Shown here: in pieces, positions 15,992 to 26,094 of the stretch
Numbering within the stretch: the first letter of the stretch is position 1
Layout: every line of letters begins with the position of its first letter
The notes under the pieces: model-generated
Told to the model about the DNA's origin: nothing
Databases searched by the model: none
The model's input: the letters and a program-made list of their open reading frames with translations, nothing else
Translations under genes and position numbers: made by a program
Source: Sphingomonadales bacterium
Lineage (GTDB): Bacteria > Pseudomonadota > Alphaproteobacteria > Sphingomonadales > Sphingomonadaceae
Assembly: GCA_016704425.1 (NCBI GenBank)
Contig: JADJAC010000004.1
Coordinates: forward strand, 124,001-188,000
Reading direction: 5' to 3'
DNA length: 64,000 nucleotides

Positions 15992-17227
15992 TCAGAAGAT
16001 GTCGATCTGGGGCACCGGGGTGACGAATTTCGTGCCCAGCGCCTTGATATCGGCCAATTGGCTGGCGATTTCCGTGCGCAGGTTCCACGGCAGGATCAGG
16101 ACATAATCCGGACGTTCGGTGCGCAGCCGTTCGACATCGAAAACCGGGATGTGGCTGCCGGGCAGGAGTGTATCCTGCTTGGCGGGATTGCGATCGACGC
16201 AATAGGCGATGTCGCCGCTCCCCACTCCACAATAGTTGAGCAGCGTGTTGCCCTTTGCTGCGGCTCCATAGGCCGCCACTGTCTTGCCTTCGGCCCGGGC
16301 CTGGCCAAGAAACGCGATCAGATCCTTGCGCACCTGTTCGACGCGGGCGGTGAAGCCATCATACCCCTCGGGGCGATCCATCCCGGCGGCGCTCTCCTGC
16401 GCGATCATATCCGCGACCGCTGGCGTCGTTTCATGCCGGGCCTTTTCGAGGCAGGCATAGACGCGCAATGATCCCCCATGCGTTTGTAGCGCCTCGACAT
16501 CAAACACGCGCATGCCGAACGAAGCGAAAATCCGCTTCAGGAAGACGAGCGAAAGATAGGTATAGTGCTCGTGGTAGATGGTATCGAACTGAACCTGTTC
16601 AATCAGGTTCTTCAAATGGGGAAACTCAACCGTATAGACCGCATCCCCAGACAGCAGGATCGACAACCCGCGGACAAAATCGTTGATGTCGGGAACATGC
16701 GCCAGGACATTCGCCGAGCAGATGAGATCGGGACGCACACCCTCGCTGACCAGCCGCTCGGCAAGCGCCGTGCTGAAGAACTCGACCAGGGTCGGGACCC
16801 CGCGTCCTTCAGCAACCGCTGCTGTATTCGCCGTTGGTTCGATACCCAGCACGGGAATTTTCCTGGCCACGAAATACTGGAGAAGATAACCGTCATTGGA
16901 GGCAATTTCGGCAACCAGAGACTGCGGACCGAGGCCGAATCTCCCGATCATCTGGACGGCATACCGCTCGCAATGCCTCAGCCAGCTGTCCGAAAAGCTG
17001 GAGAAATACGCATATTCCGAGGAAAAGATGCTGGCTGCCGGCACGGCATCCTCGACCTGCACGAGCAGGCATTTGTCGCAGACGCGCGCATGCAGCGGGT
17101 ATCTTGGGCACTCGATGTGCGCATGATCGGGCATGACATAGGAATTGGCCAGAGGAGACAGGCCAAGATCCACCAGTGTCCGGGTCAGCGGCGCCTTGCA
17201 ATGGCGGCAGGCTGGCGTTGCGGTCAT
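15992..17227 (-). CDS. Sugar C-methyltransferase, TylC3-like three-domain family
   Basis: The 411-residue protein has an N-terminal zinc module (CRHC, then CDKC about 50 residues later), a central SAM-binding Rossmann domain (VAEIASNDGYLLQYF near residue 110) and the C-terminal domain typical of NDP-sugar C-methyltransferases (AYGAAAKGNTLLNY and CVDRNPAKQD). Members methylate carbon 3 of 4-keto-6-deoxy sugars. Placed directly after the CDP-glucose 4,6-dehydratase with an ATGA overlap, it should act on CDP-4-keto-6-deoxyglucose. The ATG at 17227 is chosen for that overlap. This predicts a 3-C-methyl branched sugar. Confidence 0.85.
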   Translation of the reverse strand: MTATPACRHCKAPLTRTLVDLGLSPLANSYVMPDHAHIECPRYPLHARVCDKCLLVQVEDAVPAASIFSSEYAYFSSFSDSWLRHCERYAVQMIGRFGLGPQSLVAEIASNDGYLLQYFVARKIPVLGIEPTANTAAVAEGRGVPTLVEFFSTALAERLVSEGVRPDLICSANVLAHVPDINDFVRGLSILLSGDAVYTVEFPHLKNLIEQVQFDTIYHEHYTYLSLVFLKRIFASFGMRVFDVEALQTHGGSLRVYACLEKARHETTPAVADMIAQESAAGMDRPEGYDGFTARVEQVRKDLIAFLGQARAEGKTVAAYGAAAKGNTLLNYCGVGSGDIAYCVDRNPAKQDTLLPGSHIPVFDVERLRTERPDYVLILPWNLRTEIASQLADIKALGTKFVTPVPQIDIF

Positions 17228-18299
17228 TTCGCGGCTCCGCATTGCGTCATGTAACTCTCGATCTGTTCGGCGCAGAGGGAAGCCGGATCTTCGCCAAGCG
17301 ACCAGCGTCTGTACCAGTCGGCGGTCATGCGGATAGTCTCTTCGAAGTTGAACACGGGGGACCAGCCCAGCTCCCTTGCCTTCGCGCTGTCGATGTGGAG
17401 CAGCTTTGCCTCATGCAGGTCCGCCTCGCGCTCGGGTGCCTCGATCCTGCCCTGGCCAAGCGCGGCAACAATCGCCTGCGCCACATCCAGAACAGGGCGG
17501 GCCTCGCTTTCGTCCGGTCCGAAATTCCATGCGGCATCCGCGCCAGCGACTTCGCCGAACAGCTGCTCTGCCAGCATGAGATAGCCTCCAAGCGGCTCGA
17601 GGACATGCTGCCACGGCCGGACCGATCGGGGCGAGCGAAGCGCCACCATCGCCGCCGGCGAGAGGCATCCGCGGACGATATCGGGCACAAGCCGATCTTC
17701 GGACCAATCGCCTCCGCCGATCACGTTGCCGGCCCGTGCGGTTGCCACGCGAGCCCTTGAACCCGCCGCAGCGTAGGGGTGGAAATAGCTCGCGCGCATG
17801 GCCGCCGTTGCCAGTTCGGCGCAACCTTTTGAAGCCGAATAGGGGTCTCGTCCCCCCATGCGGTCGTCTTCACGATAGGCCTGACCGGTCTCGTAGTTCT
17901 CGTAGCATTTGTCAGATGTCACAACGACAACACCACGCACCGACTCTGCCTGCGAAGCGAGATGGAGCAAAGTGACTGTCCCGACGACATTCGTCGCAAA
18001 GGTTTCAATCGGGGCCGCGTAAGAGCGGCGGACCAGGGATTGGGCCGCGAGATGCATGACAATCTCCGGACGTTCCATTTCCAGAACGCGGGCGATTGCC
18101 GCCTGATCGTTGATATCGGCGATGTGGCTCTTCCCGGTATTGCGATCCAGCAGAGCCCACAGGTTCGGCGTGCCCTCAGGCGCCAGGGCGAAGCCGCAAA
18201 CGTCTGCGCCCATCAGCTCGAGCCAGCAGGTCAGCCATGCCCCCTTGAAGCCTGTATGGCCGGTGACAAGGACACGACGGCCTTTCCAGAACCCGGGAT

Positions 18300-18303
<4 letters not shown>
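17224..18303 (-). CDS. rfbG: CDP-glucose 4,6-dehydratase
   Basis: The 359-residue product matches the usual RfbG length. It starts with FWKGRRVLVTGHTGFKGAWL, the characteristic NAD-binding start of this family, and has YSASKG with the catalytic Tyr and Lys, and a GNVIGGGDWSEDRLVPD stretch. It converts CDP-glucose to CDP-4-keto-6-deoxyglucose in the cytosol. The GTG at 18303 overlaps the rfbF stop (GTGA), giving translational coupling; a longer open frame exists but overlaps rfbF further. The product would feed the methyltransferase that follows. Confidence 0.93.
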
Positions 18304-19073
<770 letters not shown>

Positions 19074-19230
19074 CCTGATAAATTCCCGGCCCCTGACTGT
19101 GCACAACCCCTGAACGCGGGCCCGCAATCCCTGATTGCAATGTCCGCATACCGTATTTCCGGCGCGATAGCATAGAGACCATTAGATTTTCGTGAACATT
19201 GTGAACACCAAAGTTCCAAATTGACTGGAC
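19074..19230. promoter_or_regulatory. Divergent promoter region with a direct repeat
   Basis: Between rfbF (left) and the large membrane protein gene (right). A direct repeat GTGAACA occurs at 19192-19198 and 19201-19207, nine bases apart, in a locally AT-richer segment. It could bind a regulator in tandem. Promoter boxes could not be assigned. Confidence 0.35.
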
Positions 19231-21150
19231 ATGCACTTGTTGTCGCGGCACCGCACAACTTTGCGGCAAGCGTCGTTCAATCGCGCGTTCGGGAAAGCCT
19301 GGCTTTTGAATTCTGCTCTGATTCACATTCATGGAAGTGCAACCCCGGAGCCGCTGGCATTGTTTGGCCGCGACCTGGCAGTTCTTGCGATTGTGGCGCT
19401 GCTCCCGCTCTATGCTGCCCAATTCGGCGTTGGAAACCAGGTTGAACAATTTGCCCTGATCGAACGGCTGCGGGATCCATTGTTCGCTCGCGGCGATTTC
19501 TATGTCGACAGCGCCGCCAGCCTCGGTCAGCCCCGCTATTACTATGCCCTTGCGATGTCGTGGTTCGCAGGCGCGACTTCGCTCGCGACTGCTGTCCACG
19601 TTGCGGCATTTCTGAGCAATTTCGTTCTTGGCCTGGCGAGCTTCGTTGCCGCCCGCCGGTTTCTCGCCGCGTCCGCGACGGGCGCTGCAGCGGCAGCCGC
19701 AATGGTTGTCCTCAACGGCAGCTTTTCCCTTGGCTATGCCGGATACCTCAATTTCGACAGCTTCCAGCCCGCCAATCTGGCGATCGCAGCAGCGTTGTCA
19801 GGCGTGACATTGCTTTTCCTCGGGCGGACCTTTGCCGCGGCGGCCTGCTTCATTCTCGGCGGGATCATGCACCCTACAATCGGGGTCGAGATTGCCCTTG
19901 CTGCCTTTTTCGCGATCGCAGTGGCAAGTGTCGCACATGCCCGGTCGGCGCGCGCTGTGCTGCCGTTCATTATGCCCGGCGGCCTGTTTCTGGTGGCCAT
20001 GGCCGCGGCCTGGGCTCTGCCCAACATGGGAGCAGATTCCTTCAGAATGCCCCAGGCGACTTTTTTTGAAATCCTTGCCCACAAGCGCGCACCCCACCAC
20101 TATTTGGGTCTCAGTTTTCCCCGCATGGCATGGTTCCATGCAGCTCTGTTCGTCGGCGGCATCGGGGCGGTTTACCTGTATGCGATTCGGTCTCTCGGGC
20201 CGACCCGCGAACGGACCGCTCTTGCCGTCATGGCGGGGCTGGTCGTCGCGATATGCTTGGGCAGCCTCTGGCTTGTCGACATTGCGAACGACCGAATCTG
20301 GGTAACGGCCCAAGTCTTCAGGATGCTTCTGGCTGTCAAATGGGTAGGGTTTCTCCTGCTCGGCTGGCTGGTCGGCCGCTGGCTCGCCAAGCCCATGCTG
20401 GCCTATCTCCTTCTGGCCGGCACGCTGGTGACGGTCAATGCAGATGCCCAACCGCGCGCATTGATTCTTGTTCTGCTCGCAGCATGGGCGATCGCAGCCC
20501 TGCGACCGGGACGTGTCGTTTCGGGCGCGCTGATCCTGGCAACATTGGGCCTCAGCCTCTATTTCCAGCATAAATACGGCATCGACAAGCAGGCGCTGCG
20601 GCTGGCAACTGCCTGTCTTGTCATCGCGCTGGTTTATTTGGCTCCGCTTCCAGGTCGGACGGCACTGATCGGGGCGACAGCGCTCGGTCTGGCCCTTGTC
20701 GGCTTCGGATATGCCTCGCGCACCAGAGGGTTTCTCGGCAAGGAAGATCTTGCCGCCAGCTACGGCTGGCAGGATCATCAAGACGACGCCGCAGACATTG
20801 CCAGGAAAGCGGCGGCAACAAGCCCGGCGGGATCGATCTGGCTCACGCCGCCGGATATGGAGTCATTCCGGCTGATTTCGCGGCGCGCTGTCCTTGTCGA
20901 TTTTACCTCCATTCCCTTCGAGGATCGTGCGATGCTTGAATGGCAGCGGCGGATGGAAACACTCTACGGGCCCGTGTCAGGGACCGGATTCGAGGGTCTT
21001 TATCAAATGGAGGACAATCACCGCGACCGGCCTGGCTTGGCCGATGCCCGAACTCTCGGCGCGGAGTTTGCAATCCTTGACGCCAGGACGGAATGGCGCG
21101 GTCCAGTTCTCGCGAGCAATGGCAGTTTCAAGGCAATCCGCATTCCCTGA
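19231..21150 (+). CDS. Large polytopic membrane protein with C-terminal soluble domain, possible GT-C enzyme
   Basis: The 639-residue protein has many hydrophobic helices from residue ~45 to ~500, then a soluble part of ~130 residues with LTPPDMESFRLISRRAVLVDF and a Trp-rich stretch. The first loop contains DPLFARGDFYVD and the long YYYALAMSWF segment, a layout seen in polyprenol-dependent membrane glycosyltransferases. No diagnostic family motif was recognised. It sits between the CDP-sugar operon and the small SMR carrier, so using a lipid-linked sugar made by the GT2 at 13922 is a reasonable but untested idea. Confidence 0.65.
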   Translation: MHLLSRHRTTLRQASFNRAFGKAWLLNSALIHIHGSATPEPLALFGRDLAVLAIVALLPLYAAQFGVGNQVEQFALIERLRDPLFARGDFYVDSAASLGQPRYYYALAMSWFAGATSLATAVHVAAFLSNFVLGLASFVAARRFLAASATGAAAAAAMVVLNGSFSLGYAGYLNFDSFQPANLAIAAALSGVTLLFLGRTFAAAACFILGGIMHPTIGVEIALAAFFAIAVASVAHARSARAVLPFIMPGGLFLVAMAAAWALPNMGADSFRMPQATFFEILAHKRAPHHYLGLSFPRMAWFHAALFVGGIGAVYLYAIRSLGPTRERTALAVMAGLVVAICLGSLWLVDIANDRIWVTAQVFRMLLAVKWVGFLLLGWLVGRWLAKPMLAYLLLAGTLVTVNADAQPRALILVLLAAWAIAALRPGRVVSGALILATLGLSLYFQHKYGIDKQALRLATACLVIALVYLAPLPGRTALIGATALGLALVGFGYASRTRGFLGKEDLAASYGWQDHQDDAADIARKAAATSPAGSIWLTPPDMESFRLISRRAVLVDFTSIPFEDRAMLEWQRRMETLYGPVSGTGFEGLYQMEDNHRDRPGLADARTLGAEFAILDARTEWRGPVLASNGSFKAIRIP

Positions 21151-21283
21151 CCCTCTCCTGTTCGCCGGGCCGTGAAGGGCGGGGTTGCAATGATCCTGTT
21201 TTCTGCAACATCATGGTATCGGTCGGGAATGCTCGTTCGCGGGCAGAAATTGCTGTAACGGCCCGATACGGGGGGCACTATCA

Positions 21284-21709
21284 ATGCGTATAGCCACTGT
21301 CGGGCTGATCCTTTTCTGCGTAGGCATTTCGGCCGGGGCGCAAATTGCCCTCAAGGCCGGCATGACAGCGCGAGACATCAGGACAGTGATCGAAAGCGGG
21401 GACTATGTCCGGATTGCAACTGCCTTGATCACATCGCCCCTCGTCATGCTCGGGCTTGTGACCTATGGGCTCAGTGCCATTATCTGGATGTTTGTGCTGT
21501 CGCGCGTGGCCCTTTCGACGGCCTATCCGTTCATCGCACTTGGCATTGCGATGACCGCGCTTGCTGGTCGCTATTTCTTTCAAGAGCCGATGACTCCCGT
21601 CAAGATTGCCGGAATTGGTCTGATACTGGCGGGCATTCTGGTCATCGGCATCGGTGGGGATGGCGAGCAAGCAAGCGGTCTGCAACCCGACCAATTCCGC
21701 AATCTCTAG
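21284..21709 (+). CDS. Small EamA/SMR-like carrier, possible lipid-linked sugar flippase subunit
   Basis: The 141-residue protein has four hydrophobic segments, the size and pattern of ArnE/ArnF or EmrE-like proteins. The segment SRVALSTAYPFIALGIAMTAL near residue 80 and the KIAGIGLILAGILVIG end match the EamA/SMR repeat. ArnE/F-type proteins flip undecaprenyl-phosphate-linked sugars. With a GtrB-like transferase and GT-C-like proteins nearby, that role is favoured over drug efflux. It lies about 130 bases after the large membrane gene, likely in the same transcript. Confidence 0.72.
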   Translation: MRIATVGLILFCVGISAGAQIALKAGMTARDIRTVIESGDYVRIATALITSPLVMLGLVTYGLSAIIWMFVLSRVALSTAYPFIALGIAMTALAGRYFFQEPMTPVKIAGIGLILAGILVIGIGGDGEQASGLQPDQFRNL

Positions 21710-21866
21710 CCGGATTCCATTCGGGGACGGACATGATGTTTACCACCTTTTTGGAAATTTCCCCTATCGTCGGCCCGGCTTGGACCCTAACCGGGCGTTG
21801 CGAGACGGTGCCTATTGCGACCATGCGGAGCAAATAGGCACAACCCAATGAAAGCGCGCTTTTTCG

Positions 21867-23378
21867 ATGACGGGCATGACGATCTCCCTATCCAAAGCAG
21901 CTCTCAGCCAGGTCCACGCCTATCTTGGCGGGAGCGGGAAAGATTTGGCGGCCGTTATTGCAGAGACGCGCCAGGCCAGGAACACGGGTCATGTGACATG
22001 GTCGGGCACGCTGACCCCTGAAACCATCCATGGGCTCGGAGCCATTCATGCCCTCGCACAGGATGAAGGCGCACGCGCTGTCCTGACACATGCCGGCCTC
22101 AACAAACGCCAGACCGCATTCTTTGAGGATTATTACCACTATGGCCCGGAGGCCACCAGCAAGTCCGGCCCGAACGGTTCCGAACTTTTGGCGGCGATCC
22201 GCGAGGCACTGTTTGCAATCGTCCAGATGATGCGCCCCGCCCGGCGCGCAATGAACCCGCCGGGCGGAAAGGCCTTGATCATTGGTGCCTATGGCGGCGA
22301 CCATGTTGGCGATACGGCCATACTCGGTGGTGTACTGCTGTACTTGGCGCGGGAATTCGGGACCAAGCAAGCTGAAGTGCTCAGCCACCGGCCCGAGCAC
22401 ACCGCGCGGCTTGTAAACGGGCTGGAATCGCCAGTGAGCGTAGCTGTCTCGGACTATACGCCCAGGACGATTGCACAGCGTGTTCCCGAAGCCGGACTGG
22501 TCGTGATTGCCGGCGGTCCGATGATGGATCTTCCGCGCGTTCTGGCAAAGCATCTCGGCACGATCCATCTGGCACGATCGAAGGGCATCCCGCTCTATAT
22601 CGAGCGCGTTGGTGTAGGGCCATTCAAGCGACAGTTGAGCCGTTGGGCGGCACGGCGGATATTCAGTCTGGCCGAGCGGATTTCGCTTCGCACTTCTGGC
22701 GCGGGGCTTGATCCTGCGCTGGACGGGCTGAGTTATGTCGTGGGACGCGATCCGGCATTCGACTATCTGGAAACTCGGACAAGCCTGAGCAGGAGCACCG
22801 ATGCTTCCGATGGGGTCAAGCAACTTCTTGAAGGGACAGACGGCCATATCGTGATCGGCATCAACCTGCGACCGCTTCGCCACGAATGGGCAACCGGCGG
22901 CGAGGAATATTCGAAGTCGGTCGATACCGGATTCCTGTCGCGGCTTGCGGAAGCGATGATCAGGGCAGCAGGCCAGACGGCCCGCCCAATCACATATGTC
23001 TTCTTTCCCATGAACCCGATCGAGTTCGGCAAGAGTGATCTTGCAGCAGCTTATCGATTGCACAAGCTGGTTGCGGGCAAGGCAGACTTCCGGGTCTGGG
23101 AAGCCGATCCGGATATTGACGATGTGCTTGGCTTGCTGAGACAGCTCGACGCCGCAGTCGCCATGCGGTTCCATGCCGCAATATTTTCGCTTTCGCAGGG
23201 CAGGCCTACATTCGGCATCGACTATTATCCGAATCAGGGCGGCAAGGTCGAACAGCTGTTCGCTGACCTCGGAAAGGCGGATGACGCAGTCCAGATTGAC
23301 AAGTTCACGCCCGATTGGCTTGTTGACAAACTGGCAACACTGGCTGCGATACAAGGGGCCATGGAGTTTGAAGCATGA
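21867..23378 (+). CDS. Polysaccharide pyruvyltransferase-family protein
   Basis: The 503-residue product has an unassigned N-terminal ~135 residues, then the pyruvyltransferase GT-B-like fold: IIGAYGGDHVGDTAILGGV (compare the G-x-N-x-GD motif of CsaB/WcaK), VVIAGGPMMDLP, the central GINLRPL, and the near-terminal AVAMRFHAAIFSLSQGRPT with the conserved RxHA motif. Members add pyruvate ketals to sugars, giving negative charge to cell-surface polymers. It overlaps the next gene by ATGA. A second ATG nine bases downstream is possible as a start. The target sugar is unknown. Confidence 0.82.
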   Translation: MTGMTISLSKAALSQVHAYLGGSGKDLAAVIAETRQARNTGHVTWSGTLTPETIHGLGAIHALAQDEGARAVLTHAGLNKRQTAFFEDYYHYGPEATSKSGPNGSELLAAIREALFAIVQMMRPARRAMNPPGGKALIIGAYGGDHVGDTAILGGVLLYLAREFGTKQAEVLSHRPEHTARLVNGLESPVSVAVSDYTPRTIAQRVPEAGLVVIAGGPMMDLPRVLAKHLGTIHLARSKGIPLYIERVGVGPFKRQLSRWAARRIFSLAERISLRTSGAGLDPALDGLSYVVGRDPAFDYLETRTSLSRSTDASDGVKQLLEGTDGHIVIGINLRPLRHEWATGGEEYSKSVDTGFLSRLAEAMIRAAGQTARPITYVFFPMNPIEFGKSDLAAAYRLHKLVAGKADFRVWEADPDIDDVLGLLRQLDAAVAMRFHAAIFSLSQGRPTFGIDYYPNQGGKVEQLFADLGKADDAVQIDKFTPDWLVDKLATLAAIQGAMEFEA

Positions 23379-24622
23379 CACAGATCGAAGCAAAGGTATC
23401 GGAAAGCCGAAACATAGCGGCCGAGCCTGACCTGGCAGCGCGTTTACTTGGTGGCGAAGTCATCGTCGCGCGGCAGGCGCTGGAAAGCTCCGGTGTGTTC
23501 CGGGAGATGCTGGACGACAGCATTGCAGCCGTTCGCGAACATATGGGCAGCGAAATGACCGCGACGATCCTTGAGGCCGGTTTCGAACGCGTGCACGAGA
23601 TTGTCCCGGCCGACCAGATCCCGGCAATGACCGAAGCCGTCTATCGCGTGATCGAGGCCAAGGCCCCCGCTTATCTTTCGCGCCTGATGCCTGCGCTGTT
23701 CGGAGATCGGAGCTTCTATTTCGAGACGGCGCCAAACGTCCGCTTCCATATCCCCTATGATAGCGCGCGGCAGCATGCCGGATTGTATTCGACATTTGCC
23801 AAGAAGCGCGGAGAAGGCAAGCTCACAGCCCATGGGCCACATCGCGATTCCTGGCTGGACTGCCCCGACAATGGCGTCAACATCTGGATCGCGTTCGGGC
23901 GAGTCCGCAAGGGCAATGGGTTGACCATCTTCATCAAGGAAAACGGGCAAACCCAGAATTATACTGAAAAAGGCAGTGTGGCGGACGATGTGGCGCTGAG
24001 CCAGCCAGAAACCTTCGACCTTGAACCCGGCGATTGCATTCTCTTTCATACGGATCAGCTGCACGGATCGGAGTTGAATCGTACCAACGAGACGCGATTC
24101 GTCATCAGCTTTCGGGTGACACTCGACAAGCCCCATTTTCCGCGTGAGCACCACCACAGCTACGAATATTCGGGGCTTGCAAAAGGTCCGTTTCGTCCGC
24201 TCGCTACATTGCCCGCAATCCTCCAGCCCAGCTTTGCAACATCGGCCTTCCGTCGCGCGGTGAGGCGCCTCGCCGGACGCAGCGGCAGGCCGGTTACAAG
24301 CAAGACAATCGGCCCGGTGCCGACAGTCTTTGCGGACCAGCTTGCCGACGGCAAAATTCAGCCCATCGATGCGAACAATTGCGTCGCGCGACTGAGCGAC
24401 GGGAGCATCGTCGCATTCGCGCGCCGCTGCCCGCACGAAGGGGCCGACCTTGCGAACGGCTTCATGTCGGATGGCCAGATTGTTTGCCCATGGCACAATG
24501 TGCCATTCGATCCGGTTTCCGGGGGCTCTCCATGCGCAGCTCTGAAAGTGCGGATGAAATCTTGCAAGACACTTGAGGATGGGCGCGTGGTCATCGCAGG
24601 AGAGGCCAAGGCAGCCGCTTAG
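23375..24622 (+). CDS. Fusion of a PhyH-type Fe/2-oxoglutarate dioxygenase and a Rieske domain
   Basis: Residues ~20-260 look like a phytanoyl-CoA-dioxygenase-family jelly roll: the iron ligands His and Asp are in HGPHRDSWLD, the distal His in DQLHGSE, followed by the Arg of TRFVISF. Residues ~305-412 form a Rieske [2Fe-2S] domain with CPHEGADLAN and CPWHNVPFD (C-x-H and C-x2-H). The Rieske part could deliver electrons or sense redox, although 2-oxoglutarate enzymes normally need neither. It is coupled to the pyruvyltransferase-family gene by ATGA, suggesting oxidation of the same glycan or lipid carrier. It converges with the flippase gene, overlapping by four bases. Confidence 0.85.
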   Translation: MTQIEAKVSESRNIAAEPDLAARLLGGEVIVARQALESSGVFREMLDDSIAAVREHMGSEMTATILEAGFERVHEIVPADQIPAMTEAVYRVIEAKAPAYLSRLMPALFGDRSFYFETAPNVRFHIPYDSARQHAGLYSTFAKKRGEGKLTAHGPHRDSWLDCPDNGVNIWIAFGRVRKGNGLTIFIKENGQTQNYTEKGSVADDVALSQPETFDLEPGDCILFHTDQLHGSELNRTNETRFVISFRVTLDKPHFPREHHHSYEYSGLAKGPFRPLATLPAILQPSFATSAFRRAVRRLAGRSGRPVTSKTIGPVPTVFADQLADGKIQPIDANNCVARLSDGSIVAFARRCPHEGADLANGFMSDGQIVCPWHNVPFDPVSGGSPCAALKVRMKSCKTLEDGRVVIAGEAKAAA

Positions 24623-26049
24623 ACGTCGCTGGTCAACCGATCTGCTTCGCTGCGCAGTCTGGTATGCCCCAATTGGGTAATATCGCGGATCAAGGACCGG
24701 TCGAACAATGGGGCCGCCGCTGCATAGCAGGCGATGGCCAGGGCTGATTGCCAGAAGCCAAGCATCTGCCAGCGCGTCAATGCAATGACAGCCGCCGCCA
24801 GGGCCAGCGGCATGATGACAAAACCAGCGGCCGGCGGCTCACAGCCCTGCGATCGGGCAAAGCGGTGCGAAGCAGCCCAGACGACGACAGCGCCAATCAG
24901 AGATCCGGCGGCATAGCCAATGCTGCCATAGACCAGTCCCAGACCCACACAGGCCGCGACCGTCGCGACAAGCCCGATGATCTGGGACGCCAGCACCTTT
25001 TTCTGCTCTCCTGCTGCTGCCAGCGCGCCGCGGGAATGGCCAGACCACAGGGCGACAGGAAGGATCCAGCACAGAATTTCAAGAAGCGGCGCTGCGGCAA
25101 GCAGTTTCGAGCCGAGCGCCAGTTTGACGAGCGGTTCGGCCAAAACCGTCAATGTCAGCGCAATGAACACACCGCCCCAGGCTGTCACGCGCATGGAACG
25201 CGCCTGCATCTGCCCGAGCGAGCCATCTGCAAGTGCATAGGCACGACTGACAGAAGGATAGAGATTGAAGTGATACAGATTCCCGAACTGCCCCAGCGAA
25301 CCGACAATGCGCGCCGCTCCTGCAAACCACGCGGTTTCCAGACCTCCGCTGAGTGACGCGACGAGGAACAGCGGCGCCGACTGGGCAAGCGCCCAGACAA
25401 AATTGGTGGAACCGACCGCTGCGCCCTCCCTCACCAGCGCACCAAAGCCCGAGAACGATCCCGTCAAGCGAAAAGGCGTGACGTGTCGTTGCTGCACATG
25501 GATGCACAAAGCCGTCATCGCCACGACCGCACATAGCTCGGCCGTGCCGACCGCAAGAATATCCGCAGGCGAATGCACGAAGATCCAAACGCCAAAGGCA
25601 AAGACGGCCATACGCAAAATTTCCGCATTGGCCACTGACGCCATCCTGCCAGTTGCCTGGAAGAGCCATTGCTGCCGCCAGGGAGCAGTGAGGAGGCTCG
25701 CCGCAAAGAGCCAGACAAGGCCTTGGGGGACCGATACGTGGATTGTCGCAAGGGCGATCAAGGCCATGACGGGGACAAAGACGACCGCCATCATCAGTCG
25801 AGCAGCCGGGATTTGGTGGGCAAGAAGGGCGAGCTCATCCGGATTGCGGATTGCCCGGCGCGTGCCGACAACGCCCAGGCCTCCATCCACCAGCAGGGCA
25901 AAAAAGGCCGTTAAGCCAACGACATATTCGACGGCGCCATAGCCGACCGGATCAAGGGCCCGCGCAATCCACGCGAATGCGAGAAAGCCGAGCGCCTTGC
26001 TTGCCAGCTGGCCACCGGCCAGTACCGAAAAGTCGCGAAATAATTTCAT
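24619..26049 (-). CDS. Polysaccharide flippase (Wzx/MATE-like), first of three
   Basis: The 476-residue protein has the pattern of a 12-14 helix oligosaccharide flippase: an N-terminal FRDFSVLAGGQLASKALGFLAFAWIARALDP motif family (shown in part: GGQLASKALGFLAF), WLFQATGRM and a central GNLYHFNLYPSVSRAYA segment matching Wzx proteins. It should move undecaprenyl-diphosphate-linked repeat units to the periplasmic face. It is the last gene of the leftward operon 34493-24619. Two other flippases lie at 37292 and 47641. Confidence 0.85.
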   Translation of the reverse strand: MKLFRDFSVLAGGQLASKALGFLAFAWIARALDPVGYGAVEYVVGLTAFFALLVDGGLGVVGTRRAIRNPDELALLAHQIPAARLMMAVVFVPVMALIALATIHVSVPQGLVWLFAASLLTAPWRQQWLFQATGRMASVANAEILRMAVFAFGVWIFVHSPADILAVGTAELCAVVAMTALCIHVQQRHVTPFRLTGSFSGFGALVREGAAVGSTNFVWALAQSAPLFLVASLSGGLETAWFAGAARIVGSLGQFGNLYHFNLYPSVSRAYALADGSLGQMQARSMRVTAWGGVFIALTLTVLAEPLVKLALGSKLLAAAPLLEILCWILPVALWSGHSRGALAAAGEQKKVLASQIIGLVATVAACVGLGLVYGSIGYAAGSLIGAVVVWAASHRFARSQGCEPPAAGFVIMPLALAAAVIALTRWQMLGFWQSALAIACYAAAAPLFDRSLIRDITQLGHTRLRSEADRLTSDV

Positions 26050-26094
26050 CCCTGCGCCGAACCCGCCTGTTCAGAAGGTGTTTGCGCTACCCTT

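Noticed and set aside
15990..16232. Extension of the epimerase into the methyltransferase gene
   Set aside because: The NAD-binding motif starts right at the GTG at 15989; the extension is Arg-rich noise.
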